From Vogesella indigofera (GTDB lineage Bacteria > Pseudomonadota > Gammaproteobacteria > Burkholderiales > Chromobacteriaceae), in assembly GCF_028548395.1 (NCBI RefSeq), contig NZ_JAQQLA010000003.1, forward strand, positions 434,001 to 498,000: a stretch of 64,000 nucleotides of DNA, written 5' to 3'. Position numbers and translations under genes: made by a program. Under the pieces are notes generated by a model, which was not told the DNA's origin, searched no databases, and was given only the letters and a program-made list of their open reading frames with translations. This document shows positions 39,178 through 51,189 of the stretch, piece by piece. Numbering within the stretch: the first letter of the stretch is position 1; each line of letters starts with the position of its first letter.

Positions 39178-39810
39178 ATGAAATCGATGATTGAACCGCA
39201 AGGTTTGGGGCTGGTGCCCATGGTGGTGGAGCAGAGCGGTCGTGGCGAGCGTGCCTATGACATCTTCTCCCGTCTGCTCAAGGAACGTATCATTTTCCTG
39301 GTCGGGCCTGTCACCGATGAGTCGGCCAATCTGGTCGTGGCACAGATGTTGTTCCTGGAGTCGGAGAATCCGGACAAGGACATCTATCTGTACATCAATT
39401 CCCCGGGCGGGTCGATTACCGCCGGCATGTCGATTTACGACACGATGAACTTCATCAAGCCGGACATTTCGACCCTCTGCATTGGCCAGGCTGCCAGCAT
39501 GGGCGCATTCCTGCTGTCCGCCGGTGCCAAGGGCAAACGTTTCACGCTGCCGCATAGCCGGGTGATGATTCACCAGCCGCTGCTGTACGGCGGCGGTCTG
39601 AGCGGTCAGGTGACCGATATCGAGATTCATGCGCGCGAACTGGTGAAAACCAAGTTGCTGATGAATGAATTGCTGGCCAAGCATACTGGTCAGGCGCTGG
39701 AACAGATCCAGGCGGATACCGAGCGTGACAATTTCATGTCCGCGGAGCAGGCGCTGGCTTACGGTCTGATCGACAAAGTGCTGACTTCGCGTGCCGAAGT
39801 GGCTGCCTAA
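39178..39810 (+). CDS. clpP: ATP-dependent Clp protease proteolytic subunit
   Basis: A serine protease forming the 14-mer barrel. Catalytic Ser107 is in [11 protein letters not shown] and His132 in RVMIHQPLL; the aspartate follows in the TDIEIHARE region. 210 residues. A strong CCGGAGGGG ribosome site precedes the ATG, 23 bases after tig. It works with ClpX encoded 16 bases downstream. Confidence 0.97.
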   Translation: MKSMIEPQGLGLVPMVVEQSGRGERAYDIFSRLLKERIIFLVGPVTDESANLVVAQMLFLESENPDKDIYLYINSPGGSITAGMSIYDTMNFIKPDISTLCIGQAASMGAFLLSAGAKGKRFTLPHSRVMIHQPLLYGGGLSGQVTDIEIHARELVKTKLLMNELLAKHTGQALEQIQADTERDNFMSAEQALAYGLIDKVLTSRAEVAA

Positions 39811-39826
39811 TTCGGGAATGGTGTGA

Positions 39827-41104
39827 ATGGCTGACAAAAACAGCGAAAAACTGCTTTACTGCTCTTTCTGCGGCAAGAGCCAGCACGAAGTGCAGCGTCT
39901 GATCGCCGGGCCACAGGTCTACATCTGCAATGAGTGTGTCGACCTGTGTACCGACATCATTCATGAAGAGCTGGAAGCCAAGCTGGGCGATGCGGCCACA
40001 CCGGAAGAGGTGGCTGCCAAGTTGCCGACGCCGCAGGAAATCCGCGCCAGTCTGGATCAGCACATCATCGGTCAGGAACAGGCGAAGAAAACCCTGTCGG
40101 TTGCGGTGTACAACCACTACAAGCGTTTGTACACGGCGAGCAGCAAGGACGACGTCGAACTGGCGAAGAGCAACATCCTGCTGATCGGCCCGACCGGTTC
40201 CGGCAAGACGCTGCTGGCACAGACGCTGGCCAAGCTGCTGGACGTGCCGTTCGTGATCGCCGATGCCACGACCCTGACCGAAGCCGGTTATGTGGGCGAG
40301 GATGTCGAGCACATCATCCAGAAGCTGCTGCAGAAGTGCGACTACGATCCGGAAAAGGCGCAGCGCGGCATCGTGTATCTGGATGAAATCGACAAGATTT
40401 CGCGCAAGTCCGAAAACCCGTCCATCACCCGCGACGTATCGGGCGAGGGCGTGCAGCAGGCCTTGCTGAAGCTGATCGAGGGCACAGTTGCCTCGGTGCC
40501 GCCGCAGGGTGGCCGCAAGCATCCGAACCAGGAGTTCATCCAGGTCGACACCACCAATATCCTGTTCATTTGCGGTGGCGCGTTCGATGGTCTGGAAAAG
40601 ATCATCCGCCGTCGCTCGGAAAAGGGTGGCATCGGTTTTGGCGCCGAAGTGACCTCCAAGGATGGCGGCAAATCGCTGTCGGCCCTGTTCCAGGATGTCG
40701 AGCCGGAAGACCTGATCCGTTTCGGTCTGATTCCGGAGCTGATCGGTCGTCTGCCGGTGGTGGCGACGCTGGAAGAGCTGGACGAAGAGGCGCTGGTCAA
40801 CATCCTGACCCAGCCGAAGAATGCGCTGATCAAGCAGTACCAGCGCCTGTTCTCGATGGAGAAGGTCGACCTCGAAGTGCGTCCTTCCGCACTACGCTTG
40901 ATCGCCAAACAGGCGCTGATTCGCAAGACCGGCGCCCGTGGCCTGCGTTCGATCCTGGAGCGTGCCCTGCTGGATACCATGTACGAGCTGCCGTCGCTGG
41001 ATGGTGTGACCCGCGTGGTGGTTGACGAAAAGGTGATCGAGAAGGGCGACAAGCCGCTGTTCATCTATCAGGACACTGACGACCAGACGGCACAGTCCGC
41101 CTGA
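39827..41104 (+). CDS. clpX: ATP-dependent Clp protease ATP-binding subunit ClpX
   Basis: AAA+ unfoldase that feeds ClpP. The N-terminal C4 zinc domain has Cys12, Cys15, Cys34 and Cys37. Walker A is [15 protein letters not shown] and Walker [11 protein letters not shown]. The pore and ClpP-binding IGF-type loop appears as GGIGFGAEV. 425 residues. Probably cotranscribed with clpP; the terminator at 41121 separates it from lon. Confidence 0.97.
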   Translation: MADKNSEKLLYCSFCGKSQHEVQRLIAGPQVYICNECVDLCTDIIHEELEAKLGDAATPEEVAAKLPTPQEIRASLDQHIIGQEQAKKTLSVAVYNHYKRLYTASSKDDVELAKSNILLIGPTGSGKTLLAQTLAKLLDVPFVIADATTLTEAGYVGEDVEHIIQKLLQKCDYDPEKAQRGIVYLDEIDKISRKSENPSITRDVSGEGVQQALLKLIEGTVASVPPQGGRKHPNQEFIQVDTTNILFICGGAFDGLEKIIRRRSEKGGIGFGAEVTSKDGGKSLSALFQDVEPEDLIRFGLIPELIGRLPVVATLEELDEEALVNILTQPKNALIKQYQRLFSMEKVDLEVRPSALRLIAKQALIRKTGARGLRSILERALLDTMYELPSLDGVTRVVVDEKVIEKGDKPLFIYQDTDDQTAQSA

Positions 41105-41120
41105 TTTTTCAGTGCTCCCC

Positions 41121-41152
41121 GAAAACCGCCGTTACCGGCGGTTTTTTATTTT
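41121..41152 (+). terminator. clpX terminator
   Basis: AAAACCGCC-GTTA-GGCGGTTTT (one-base bulge) followed by TTATTTT, 17 bases after the clpX stop. Confidence 0.88.
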
Positions 41153-41179
41153 AAAAGTGCAGCGATCTGCATTAGCATG

Positions 41180-41207
41180 CTTGATAAGTGTCAACATGCC
41201 CTTATCT
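41180..41207 (+). promoter_or_regulatory. Candidate heat-shock (sigma-32) promoter of lon
   Basis: CTTGATA, then 12 bases, then CCCTTATCT, 40 bases before the lon start. The -35 half fits CTTGAA well; the -10 half is an imperfect match to CCCCATnT. lon is a heat-shock gene in proteobacteria. Confidence 0.4.
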
Positions 41208-41247
41208 GTAATCGCAACTGAATTCCTCCCTGTTAAGGTTAGGTGAT

Positions 41248-43665
<2,418 letters not shown>

Positions 43666-43706
43666 TGACGCTTTGTTTTGATTTAGCTGGAAAAGCGCGC
43701 TAGCAT

Positions 43707-43753
43707 CGGCTTCCAGAAGGGGTTGATTCAGGCTTAACCCCAGCTGGAAGCCG
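43707..43753. other. Large two-part hairpin between lon and hupB
   Basis: An outer 10-bp stem CGGCTTCCAG/CTGGAAGCCG and an inner 6-bp stem GGGGTT/AACCCC are separated by a symmetrical two-base bulge; the loop is GATTCAGGCTT. It ends one base before the hupB -35 box and has no direct T-tract, so it may end lon transcripts or mark an operator or cruciform upstream of hupB. Confidence 0.6.
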
Positions 43754-43754
43754 C

Positions 43755-43784
43755 TTGACACAAGGTTTTTGGGCTTGTTATAAA
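43755..43784 (+). promoter_or_regulatory. Strong sigma-70 promoter of hupB
   Basis: Consensus TTGACA (43755-43760) with TTATAA/TATAAA 17-18 bases downstream. Fits the high expression expected of HU. Confidence 0.75.
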
Positions 43785-43839
43785 GCTAGCGGTTTATTTC
43801 AGTACTACGTACACCGAGAACGACGAAAGGGGACTTAAC

Positions 43840-44109
43840 GTGAACAAGTCTGAACTGATTGACGCGATTGCCGCCAAAGCAGACATTTCTAAAGCAGCTG
43901 CTGGCAAAGCGCTGGATGGCATGATTGATGCCGTAACTGACGCGCTGAAGGCTGGCGATACCGTCACTGTTGTAGGCTTTGGTACTTTCTATGTTGGTGA
44001 ACGCGCAGAGCGTAGTGGCCGCAACCCGAAAACGGGCGAAACCATCACTATCGCTGCTGCCAAGTCTCCGAAATTCCGTGCCGGCAAGGCTCTGAAAGAC
44101 GCGCTGTAA
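43840..44109 (+). CDS. hupB: DNA-binding protein HU-beta
   Basis: An 89-residue nucleoid protein that bends DNA. The GTG start follows AAAGGGG. The DNA-binding beta arm signature is [20 protein letters not shown], followed by [20 protein letters not shown]. No charged extension. A long 3' region precedes its terminator at 44235. Confidence 0.96.
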   Translation: MNKSELIDAIAAKADISKAAAGKALDGMIDAVTDALKAGDTVTVVGFGTFYVGERAERSGRNPKTGETITIAAAKSPKFRAGKALKDAL

Positions 44110-44234
44110 GAGTGCACATTCCCGGGTAACCGGGAGACAGGTTGGTTCCCGTCCTGTCGTATTGTGAGGGGAGTGCACTTGAAGGCTTGAGGCAGCAAGT
44201 GTCGCGGCCCCGGCCGCAGACTCCGCCAGACAAA

Positions 44235-44273
44235 CAACAAGGTGAACGGCAAAACCGTTCACCTTGTTTTTTT
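44235..44273 (+). terminator. hupB terminator
   Basis: AACAAGGTGAACGG-CAAAA-CCGTTCACCTTGTT with a seven-base T-tract. A 14-bp perfect stem, 126 bases after the hupB stop and 17 bases before ppiD. Confidence 0.93.
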
Positions 44274-44290
44274 GGTAACAAACCGAATCC

Positions 44291-46123
44291 ATGTTCAATT
44301 TTGTCCAGAACAATCAAACGGCGATCAAAGTCATTCTTGGCGCGGTGGCGCTGACCTTTGTCGGCTTTGGCGTTGGTAGCTATACCGCTGCCGTTGACGA
44401 GCCTTTCCTGGCCAAAGTCGGCGACAACAAGATTTTTGCCCGCGATGTCGAGCGCCAGCTGGAAGGTCAGCCGGCCAACGCCGCGACCCGGCAGGCGGTG
44501 CTGGAGAACCTGATTCGCCAGCAACTGCTGATTGCTGCGGCAGAGCGCAACGGCATCACGCCGAGCGTGGAACAGCTGCGCCAGGCGATTGCCACCATTC
44601 CGACGTTCCAGGAAAACGGCAAGTTCAGCCAGGCCCGTTACGCCGAATTCATCAAGGGCCGCTACCGCTCGGCAGAGGATTTCGAGGCTGACGTCCGCCG
44701 CGACCTGATGCTGCAGACGCAGATCACCCCGTACCTGAATACCCATTTCGTGTCGACCAGCGTACTTGCCCGCATGGGCGCGCTGTTCGGCGAGTCGCGT
44801 GAAGTGCGCGAAGCACTGATCACGCCGGCCGGCTTTGCCGCCGACGTCAAGATTGATGACGCGGCCGTCAAGGCATACTACGACAGCAACAAGACGCGCT
44901 ACCTGGAGCCGGAATCGGCGGTGATCGAGTATGTGTCACTGTCGCTGGATGAAGTCGCGGCGACGCAGGTGGTCAGCGATGCCGAGGCGCAAGCGTACTT
45001 TGACAAGCACAAGACGGAATTCGGCAGCGAAGAGCGCCGCGTGTCGCACATCCTGCTGACCGTGGATGCGGCGGCCAAGCCGGAAGCCAAGGCGGCGGTG
45101 AAGGCGCAGGCGGAAGCGCTGCTGCTGCAGCTCAAGGCCAATCCGGCCGGTTTTGCCGCGCTGGCCAAGACTCGTTCGCAGGACCCGGGCTCGGCCGAGC
45201 AGGGCGGCGACCTTGGTTTCTTCGGTCGTGGCGCGATGGTCAAGCCATTCGAGGAGGCGGCCTTTGCGCTGCAGCCGGGCCAGATCAGCGCCGTGGTGGA
45301 AACCGAGTTCGGCTTCCACATCCTGAAACTGGATGAAGTGAAGGCGGTCGATTTCGCCGGCCAAAAGGCGGCGGTAATCGAGAAGCTGAAGCGCGACAAG
45401 GCCGGCGCCAGCTACCGTGCGCAGCTGGAGAAGATGGGCGATCTTGCCTACCAGCAGCCGGATTCGTTGCAGGCACTGGCCGAGCAGCTGAAGCTGACGG
45501 TGAAAACCGGGCCGGCGATGAGCCGCAGCGGTATCGCAGGTGACGCGGTGCTGGGCAATGCCAAGGTATTGGAGGCGGTCTACGGCGACGATGTGCTGAA
45601 GAAAAAGCACAACAGCGAGCCGGTGGAGCTGTCGGCCAGCAATGCGGTGGTGCTGCGTGTGAAGCAGTACCAGCCACAGCGCCAGAAGCCGTTGGCCGAG
45701 GTGCAGGCGCAAGTGCGCGCCGAGCTGACGACGCGTGAGGCGGCCAACCGTGCCGAGAAGCGCGGCCTGCAACTGGTAGCCGACTTCAAGGCGGGCAAGG
45801 GGCTGGACGGCCAGAGCTGGGGCGTGCTGCGCAAGGTATCGCGTCGTGCCGCCAACGGCATGGCGGTGCCGGAACTGCGTGCGGTGTTTGCGGCCAACGT
45901 CAGCAAGCTGCCGGCGTTTGCCGGTGCCCGCCGCGACAACGGCGACTACGTGATCTATCGCATCGACAGCGTCGACAAGGCGCCAACCGCTTCGGCACCG
46001 GAGCTGGCGCAGCTGAAGGGCGTACTGGGCGAGATGTCGGCCAATACGGTGCTGATCTCCTACCTGGACGAGCTGCGCAATCGCGACAAGGTGATGATCA
46101 GCCAGCAGCCGGCGGATCAGTAA
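44291..46123 (+). CDS. ppiD: Peptidyl-prolyl isomerase PpiD-type periplasmic folding factor
   Basis: An inner-membrane-anchored periplasmic chaperone. A single N-terminal helix ([19 protein letters not shown]) follows a short cytosolic stretch. A SurA-like N-domain (about 40-200) precedes a parvulin domain starting [20 protein letters not shown] (about residues 253-345), with [20 protein letters not shown]. 610 residues, close to E. coli PpiD. hupB-ppiD adjacency is the same as in E. coli. No promoter is obvious in the 17 bases after the hupB terminator, so expression may rely on read-through. Confidence 0.9.
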   Translation: MFNFVQNNQTAIKVILGAVALTFVGFGVGSYTAAVDEPFLAKVGDNKIFARDVERQLEGQPANAATRQAVLENLIRQQLLIAAAERNGITPSVEQLRQAIATIPTFQENGKFSQARYAEFIKGRYRSAEDFEADVRRDLMLQTQITPYLNTHFVSTSVLARMGALFGESREVREALITPAGFAADVKIDDAAVKAYYDSNKTRYLEPESAVIEYVSLSLDEVAATQVVSDAEAQAYFDKHKTEFGSEERRVSHILLTVDAAAKPEAKAAVKAQAEALLLQLKANPAGFAALAKTRSQDPGSAEQGGDLGFFGRGAMVKPFEEAAFALQPGQISAVVETEFGFHILKLDEVKAVDFAGQKAAVIEKLKRDKAGASYRAQLEKMGDLAYQQPDSLQALAEQLKLTVKTGPAMSRSGIAGDAVLGNAKVLEAVYGDDVLKKKHNSEPVELSASNAVVLRVKQYQPQRQKPLAEVQAQVRAELTTREAANRAEKRGLQLVADFKAGKGLDGQSWGVLRKVSRRAANGMAVPELRAVFAANVSKLPAFAGARRDNGDYVIYRIDSVDKAPTASAPELAQLKGVLGEMSANTVLISYLDELRNRDKVMISQQPADQ

Positions 46124-46136
46124 ACCGGCAGCAAGC

Positions 46137-46163
46137 AAAAAGGCCCCGCAAGGGGCCTTTTCT
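46137..46163 (+). terminator. ppiD terminator
   Basis: AAAAAGGCCCC-GCAA-GGGGCCTTTT follows ppiD by 13 bases; the A-tract could also serve the convergent sodB. Confidence 0.88.
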
Positions 46164-46185
46164 GGTTTTGCCCTCAGGGCAGGGA

Positions 46186-46767
46186 TCAGGCGGCGAAGTT
46201 TTTCGCCACGAAGTCCCAGTTCACCAGCTTCCAGAAGCCTTCCAGGTAGTTCGGACGGCTGTTGCGGTAGTCGATGTAGTAAGCGTGTTCCCACACGTCG
46301 CAAGTCAGCAGCGCTTTCTTGTCGGTGGTCAGCGGGGTAGCGGCGTTGCTGGTGGAAACCAGATCCAGGCTACCGTCGGTGTTTTTCACCAGCCAGGCCC
46401 AGCCGGAGCCGAAGGTGCCAACGGCACAGGCAGCAAAGGCTTTCTTGAATTCGTCGAACGAACCCCACTTGGCGTTGATGGCGTCAGCCAGCGCGCCGGT
46501 CGGTTCGCCGCCGGCGTTCGGTGCCAGCCCGAACCAGTAGAAAGTGTGGTTCCACACCTGGGCGGCGTTGTTGAAGATGCCACCGGAGGATTTCTTGACG
46601 ATTTCTTCCAGCGAGGCGTTCTCGAACTCGGTACCCTTGATCAGGTTGTTCAGGTTGGTGATGTAGGTCTGGTGATGCTTGCCGTAGTGGAATTCCAGGG
46701 TTTCCTTGGAAATGATCGGTGCCAGGGCGTCCAGCGCGTACGGCAGTTCGGGCAGTTTGTGTTCCAT
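46186..46767 (-). CDS. sodB: Iron superoxide dismutase
   Basis: Converts superoxide to oxygen and hydrogen peroxide in the cytosol. Metal ligands are in [19 protein letters not shown] and [13 protein letters not shown]. The glutamine in NNAAQVWNH is the position-69 outer-sphere residue typical of the Fe form. 193 residues. The start [10 protein letters not shown] at 46767 is standard. Convergent with ppiD, divergent from yhiN. Confidence 0.95.
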   Translation of the reverse strand: MEHKLPELPYALDALAPIISKETLEFHYGKHHQTYITNLNNLIKGTEFENASLEEIVKKSSGGIFNNAAQVWNHTFYWFGLAPNAGGEPTGALADAINAKWGSFDEFKKAFAACAVGTFGSGWAWLVKNTDGSLDLVSTSNAATPLTTDKKALLTCDVWEHAYYIDYRNSRPNYLEGFWKLVNWDFVAKNFAA

Positions 46768-46882
46768 CGTGCTCTCCAGAGTTAAAAAGTAAAACAGCAT
46801 GCGCTGTTCGACCAATGAAGTTTACTGTAATTGTGCGAATGCGCCAATTCTTGACTAAATCACTACACTAAAGGTTCGCTTT

Positions 46883-48052
46883 GTGCATTTCGACGTAATT
46901 GTGATCGGCGCCGGTGCCGCCGGCATGATGTGTGCCGCCACTGCCGGTCAGCGCGGTCGCCGCGTGCTGCTGCTCGATCACGCCGCCAAACTGGCGGAGA
47001 AGATCCGCATTTCCGGCGGTGGCCGCAGCAACTTCACCAATCTGCACGCCCGTCATGACTGCTATGTGTCGGAGAATCCGAATTTCTGTCGCTCAGCATT
47101 GGCGCAGTACACGCCGCAGCACTTCATCGCGCTGATGGAGCGTCACGGCATCGCCTATCACGAGAAGAAACTGGGGCAGCTGTTCTGCGACGACAGCAGC
47201 CAGCAGCTGATCGACATGCTCGATGCCGAGTGCCGTGCGGCCAACGTTGAGCGGCGCATGGGCGTGACGGTGAAGCAGGTTGGCCGCAACGAGGCGTTCC
47301 AGCTGGAAACCAGTGCCGGTAGCTTCAGTTGCGAGTCGCTGGTGATCGCCACCGGCGGGCTGTCGATCCCGCAGATCGGCGCCACCGCCTTCGGCTACCA
47401 GATCGCCGAGCAGTTCGGCCTGCCGGTAACAAAGCTCGATCCGGCGCTGGTGCCGCTGACCTTCCATGTCGAGGATGCGGTGCGCTTTGCGCCGCTGGCC
47501 GGGGTGTCGCTGGATACCGAGGTGCGCATCGGCAAGGTGCGCTTCCGTGAAAACGTGCTGTTCACCCACAAGGGCCTGTCCGGGCCGGCCATCCTGCAGA
47601 TCTCCAGCTACTGGCAGCCGGGACAGGAGATCGTGATCGACCTGTTGCCGGACCTTGATGCCGAGGCGTGGCTGGAGGAACGTGCCGGCAGTGAGCAGCT
47701 GCTGGCCAACGCCATGGGTGAACTGGGCTGGCCGAAGCGTTTTGCCGAGGCGTGGCTGGACGGGCAGGGCGCCAATGTGCGCGGCCGCGACCTGTCACCG
47801 AAAAAGCGCCGCCAGCTGGCGGAGACGCTGCACAACTGGCGCGTGCTGCCCAACGGCACCCAGGGCTACAAGAAGGCCGAGGTCACCCGCGGCGGGGTGT
47901 CCACCAGGGCACTGTCGTCGAAGACGATGATGGCGAACGACGTGCCGGGGCTGTTCTTTATCGGCGAGGTGGTCGACATCACCGGCTGGCTGGGCGGTTA
48001 TAACTTCCAGTGGGCGTGGTCTTCCGGCTTTGTCGCCGGCAAAAACTGTTAG
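46883..48052 (+). CDS. BaiN/YhiN-family FAD-dependent flavoprotein
   Basis: A HI0933-like flavoprotein; BaiN homologues act on steroid substrates, but the role in most bacteria is unknown. FAD-binding motif FDVIVIGAGAAGMMCAATAG, family signature KIRISGGGRSNFTN, and C-terminal FFIGEVVDITGWLGGYNFQW. 389 residues. A GTG start at 46883 (AAGG upstream) places the FAD motif at the N-terminus. Two repeat half-sites fall in the gene (47237, 47279), read in different frames. Confidence 0.85.
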   Translation: MHFDVIVIGAGAAGMMCAATAGQRGRRVLLLDHAAKLAEKIRISGGGRSNFTNLHARHDCYVSENPNFCRSALAQYTPQHFIALMERHGIAYHEKKLGQLFCDDSSQQLIDMLDAECRAANVERRMGVTVKQVGRNEAFQLETSAGSFSCESLVIATGGLSIPQIGATAFGYQIAEQFGLPVTKLDPALVPLTFHVEDAVRFAPLAGVSLDTEVRIGKVRFRENVLFTHKGLSGPAILQISSYWQPGQEIVIDLLPDLDAEAWLEERAGSEQLLANAMGELGWPKRFAEAWLDGQGANVRGRDLSPKKRRQLAETLHNWRVLPNGTQGYKKAEVTRGGVSTRALSSKTMMANDVPGLFFIGEVVDITGWLGGYNFQWAWSSGFVAGKNC

Positions 48053-48069
48053 AATCACGCTCTCTCCTG

Positions 48070-48118
48070 CCTGGCTGCGGCCAACCTTGTGGTGTGCGCC
48101 CGCGCGCACCAAGGGTCG
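48070..48118. repeat. Imperfect inverted repeat containing a GCGGCCAAC site
   Basis: CTGCGGCCAACCTTG (48075-48089) and GTGTGCGC pair imperfectly with GCGCGCACCAAGGGTCGGCC. Located between yhiN and dnaB. Confidence 0.55.
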
Positions 48119-48161
48119 GCCGTGCCACGGCTAAATGGCATCACCGGATACCCCAAGCTTT

Positions 48162-49565
48162 ATGAGCGATTACGATTTCAACGACTCCTCGGTGGCGGCC
48201 ATCCGCACGCCGCCACACTCGATCGAGGCCGAACAATCGGTACTCGGCGGCCTGCTGCTGGACAACAGCGCCTGGGAAAAGATTGCCGACCTGCTGACCG
48301 AGGCCGATTTCTATCGCCACGATCATCGCGTGATCTTCAAGCACATCGCCAGGCTGGTCGACATCGCCCGTCCGGCGGATGTGGTGACCGTCTCCGAAAG
48401 CCTGGACAAGAATGCCGAGCTGGGCAGCATCGGCGGCCTGGCCTACCTCGCGATGCTGGCGCAGAACACGCCGTCGGCGGCCAACATCCGCCGCTACGCC
48501 GAAATCGTGCGCGAGCGCTCGGTGATGCGCTCGCTGGCGCTGGTCGGTACCGAGATCGCCGAATCGGCCTACAACCCGCTGGGCCGCGACGCGGCGCAGC
48601 TCCTGGACGAGGCCGAGGGCAAGGTGTTCCAGATCGCGGAATCCACCGCCAAGTCCAAGCAGGGCTTTCTGGAAATGCCGGCGCTGCTGAAAGAGGTGGT
48701 CGAGCGCATCGACATGCTGTACAGCCGCGACAATCCGGACGAAGTCACCGGCGTGCCGACCGGCTTTACCGATCTCGACGCCAAGACCTCCGGCCTGCAG
48801 CCGGGCGACCTGGTGATCGTCGCCGGCCGTCCGTCGATGGGCAAGACCGCATTCTCGATGAACATCGCCGAGCACGTGGCGATCGAGGCCGGCTTGCCGG
48901 TGGCGGTGTTCTCGATGGAGATGGGCGGCACCCAGCTGGTGATGCGGATGTTGGGTTCGGTCGGGCGGCTGGACCAGCACATCCTGCGTACCGGCAAGCT
49001 CGGCGACGAGGACTGGCAGAAGCTGACCTACGCCATCGGCAAACTGTCCGATGCGCCGATGTACATCGACGAAACCCCGGCGCTGACCGCGCTGGAGCTG
49101 CGTGCCAGGGCGCGGCGACTGGCGCGCCAGCACGGCGGCAAGCTCGGCCTGATCGTGATCGACTACATGCAGCTGATGTCGGGTTCCGGTCGCAGCGACA
49201 ACCGCGCCTCCGAGCTGGGCGAGATCTCGCGCGGCCTGAAGGGGCTGGCCAAGGAGCTGCAGGTGCCGGTGATCGCGCTGTCGCAGCTGTCGCGTAGCGT
49301 GGAGCAGCGTACCGACAAGCGGCCAATGATGTCCGACTTGCGCGAATCCGGTGCCATCGAGCAGGACGCCGACATCATTATCTTCATGTACCGCGACGAG
49401 TACTACAATCCCGACTCGCCGGACAAGGGCCTGGCGGAAGCCATTATCGGCAAGCACCGTAACGGCCCCACCGGCAAGGTGCGGCTGGCGTGGCTGGGCA
49501 TGCACGCCAAATTCGATAACGCGGCGATACACGGCGTCACCGGCTGGGCCGACGCCGACGGTTAA
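48162..49565 (+). CDS. dnaB: Replicative DNA helicase DnaB
   Basis: Hexameric 5'-3' helicase of the replication fork. The N-terminal domain has PPHSIEAEQSVLGGLLLD; the RecA-like domain has Walker A AGRPSMGKTAFSMNIAEH and Walker B-type LIVIDYMQLM, then LSQLSRSVEQRTDKRPMMSD. No intein. The start MSDYDFNDSSV at 48162 resembles neisserial DnaB; an in-frame ATG at 48135 is the alternative, and neither has a strong ribosome site. 467 residues from 48162. Confidence 0.95.
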   Translation: MSDYDFNDSSVAAIRTPPHSIEAEQSVLGGLLLDNSAWEKIADLLTEADFYRHDHRVIFKHIARLVDIARPADVVTVSESLDKNAELGSIGGLAYLAMLAQNTPSAANIRRYAEIVRERSVMRSLALVGTEIAESAYNPLGRDAAQLLDEAEGKVFQIAESTAKSKQGFLEMPALLKEVVERIDMLYSRDNPDEVTGVPTGFTDLDAKTSGLQPGDLVIVAGRPSMGKTAFSMNIAEHVAIEAGLPVAVFSMEMGGTQLVMRMLGSVGRLDQHILRTGKLGDEDWQKLTYAIGKLSDAPMYIDETPALTALELRARARRLARQHGGKLGLIVIDYMQLMSGSGRSDNRASELGEISRGLKGLAKELQVPVIALSQLSRSVEQRTDKRPMMSDLRESGAIEQDADIIIFMYRDEYYNPDSPDKGLAEAIIGKHRNGPTGKVRLAWLGMHAKFDNAAIHGVTGWADADG

Positions 49566-49573
49566 GCAATTTG

Positions 49574-49611
49574 CTGCGGCCAACCTTGCGAGCTTGCAAG
49601 GTTGGCCGCAG
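49574..49611. repeat. GCGGCCAAC inverted pair, 16-bp stem
   Basis: CTGCGGCCAACCTTGC-GAGCTT-GCAAGGTTGGCCGCAG: exact 16-bp arms around a 6-base loop, nine bases after the dnaB stop. A stable hairpin without a T-tract. Confidence 0.85.
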
Positions 49612-49630
49612 GTCTAGACAGGGAATCCCG

Positions 49631-49939
49631 ATGAGCTTTTTCGACAAACATGTTTTTGTCTGCTGTAACCAGCGCGCCGAAGGCGAAATGTGCTGCAACA
49701 ACTTCGGCTCCAGCGAGCTGCTGGGCTATATGAAAGACCAGATCAAGGCGCGCGGCCTCAACGGCAGCGGCCAGGTCCGCATCAACAAGGCCGGCTGCCT
49801 CGGCCGTTGCGACCAGGGCCCGGTGCTGGTGGTGTACCCGCAGGAGACCTGGTACACCTTCATCGACAAGGCCGACATCGACGAGATCGTCGAAGAGCAC
49901 ATGGTCAATGGCCGCATCGTGGAAAGGCTGAAAATCTGA
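49631..49939 (+). CDS. Thioredoxin-like [2Fe-2S] ferredoxin
   Basis: A 102-residue protein of the (2Fe-2S) ferredoxin domain family. Putative cluster cysteines are in HVFVCCNQRAEGEMCCNNFG and INKAGCLGRCDQGPVLVVYP. Redox partner unknown. AGGGA precedes the ATG. It overlaps the downstream hydrolase gene by three bases (ATGA-type TGATG), so the two are translationally coupled. Confidence 0.85.
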   Translation: MSFFDKHVFVCCNQRAEGEMCCNNFGSSELLGYMKDQIKARGLNGSGQVRINKAGCLGRCDQGPVLVVYPQETWYTFIDKADIDEIVEEHMVNGRIVERLKI

Positions 49940-50547
49940 TGCTGAAAGCGATGCAGAAGATCGATATCGCCGGCCCGGTCGGCGCGCTCGAAACCATCGT
50001 CATCCCCGCGGCGGGCGAGCAGACCGGCATCGCCGTGGTCTGCCACCCCAATCCGACGCAGGGCGGCACCAATACCAACAAGGTGATCCAGACCGCAGCC
50101 AAGGCGCTGTCGCAGCTGGGCTATACCTGCTACCTGCCCAATCTGCGCGGCGTCGGCAATAGCGGCGGCAGCCACGATCACGGCATCGGCGAGGTCGACG
50201 ACGTGATCGCGGTGGTCGATTACGCGCGCCAGCAGCACGGTGCGCTGCCGCTGGCGCTGGCCGGCTTCTCCTTCGGCGGCTTCGTTGCGGCACGCACCCG
50301 TGCCCGTATCGATGCCGACAAGCTGCTGCTGATGGGGCCAGCGGTGGGCAAGTACGAGATTCCGACGCCGGAAGTGCCGGCCGATACGCTGGTGATCCAC
50401 GGCGAGGCGGACGAGGTGGTGCCGCTGGAAAACGTGATGGTGTGGGCGCGGCCGCAGCATCTGCCGGTGATCGTGCTGCCGGAGGCCGGTCACTTCTTCC
50501 ACGGCCGCCTGGTGCAGCTGGCGGGGCTGATCAAGCGCTGCTGGTAA
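49939..50547 (+). CDS. Alpha/beta hydrolase
   Basis: A 202-residue compact hydrolase. The N-terminal VVCHPNPTQGGTNTNKV is typical of the family annotated as alpha/beta superfamily hydrolases or CocE-like esterases. The nucleophile elbow is AGFSFGGFVA (Ser), with a later Asp in HGEADEVVPLENV and His in LPEAGHFFHGRLVQL. The substrate is unknown. Translationally coupled to the ferredoxin gene; ends at a repeat-derived terminator. Confidence 0.85.
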   Translation: MLKAMQKIDIAGPVGALETIVIPAAGEQTGIAVVCHPNPTQGGTNTNKVIQTAAKALSQLGYTCYLPNLRGVGNSGGSHDHGIGEVDDVIAVVDYARQQHGALPLALAGFSFGGFVAARTRARIDADKLLLMGPAVGKYEIPTPEVPADTLVIHGEADEVVPLENVMVWARPQHLPVIVLPEAGHFFHGRLVQLAGLIKRCW

Positions 50548-50570
50548 GCCGTGGCGGTTTGCCGCAAGAC

Positions 50571-50612
50571 AAAACGTTGGCCGCAATCTCGCGATTGCGG
50601 CCAACGTTTTTA
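50571..50612. terminator. Bidirectional terminator made of two GCGGCCAAC repeats
   Basis: AAAACGTTGGCCGCAATC-TCGC-GATTGCGGCCAACGTTTT: exact 18-bp arms with A- and T-tracts, between the convergent hydrolase and rnk genes. The half-sites are in the order GTTGGCCGC then GCGGCCAAC, which places the AACGTTTT end so that it supplies the terminator T-run. Confidence 0.85.
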
Positions 50613-50628
50613 TTTACGGCTGAATCTT

Positions 50629-51042
50629 TCAGCGCAGGTAGTCGCCGTCGGCTTCCGGCTGGTAGCTGACCGCCAGCACCTCGATGCGGGTGTAGCTGCC
50701 GTCCGGCAATGGCCAGTCGATCTGCTGGCCGACGGCCAGCCCCAGCAGCGCGCTGCCGATCGGTGCCAGGATGGAAATGCGGCCGCTGTCGGCATCGGCG
50801 TCGGCCGGATAGCACAGTGTGATCTCGCGCTCCTCGCCGCTGTTGTGCAGGCGGATGCGGGCGCGGCTGTTCATGCTGATCACGTCGGCCGGCATCTCCC
50901 GAGGCTCGACCACCTCGGCACGGTCGAGCTCTGCTTCCAGTGCGGTCACCCCCGGGAAATCCTTGACCGAAACCCGTTCGATCAGGTTGGTCAGACGCAG
51001 GTGGTCCAGGCTGGACAGGGTGATCGCCGGTAGGCTGCTCAT
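50629..51042 (-). CDS. rnk: Regulator of nucleoside diphosphate kinase (Rnk)
   Basis: A GreA/GreB-related protein that binds RNA polymerase through its C-terminal FKBP-like domain and influences NDP kinase levels. 137 residues. Features: LDHLRLTNLIERV, VSMNSRARI-like ISMNSRARIRLHN, and the Gre C-terminal pattern ISILAPIGSALLGLAVGQQI. AAGGAG precedes MSSLPAITLS at 51042. Convergent with the hydrolase gene. Confidence 0.9.
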   Translation of the reverse strand: MSSLPAITLSSLDHLRLTNLIERVSVKDFPGVTALEAELDRAEVVEPREMPADVISMNSRARIRLHNSGEEREITLCYPADADADSGRISILAPIGSALLGLAVGQQIDWPLPDGSYTRIEVLAVSYQPEADGDYLR

Positions 51043-51189
51043 GGTCGCTCCTTCAATGGTTCTGGCGGGAGGCTCCCGCACAATGCAAAACGTGATGCGG
51101 CGGCGGGCAGCATCACGATGTCCGCATCATAGCCGATTCGCGTGATGGCGGGCACCCGCCGCCGTTTTTCCGGCAGCGGCCAACTCCTC

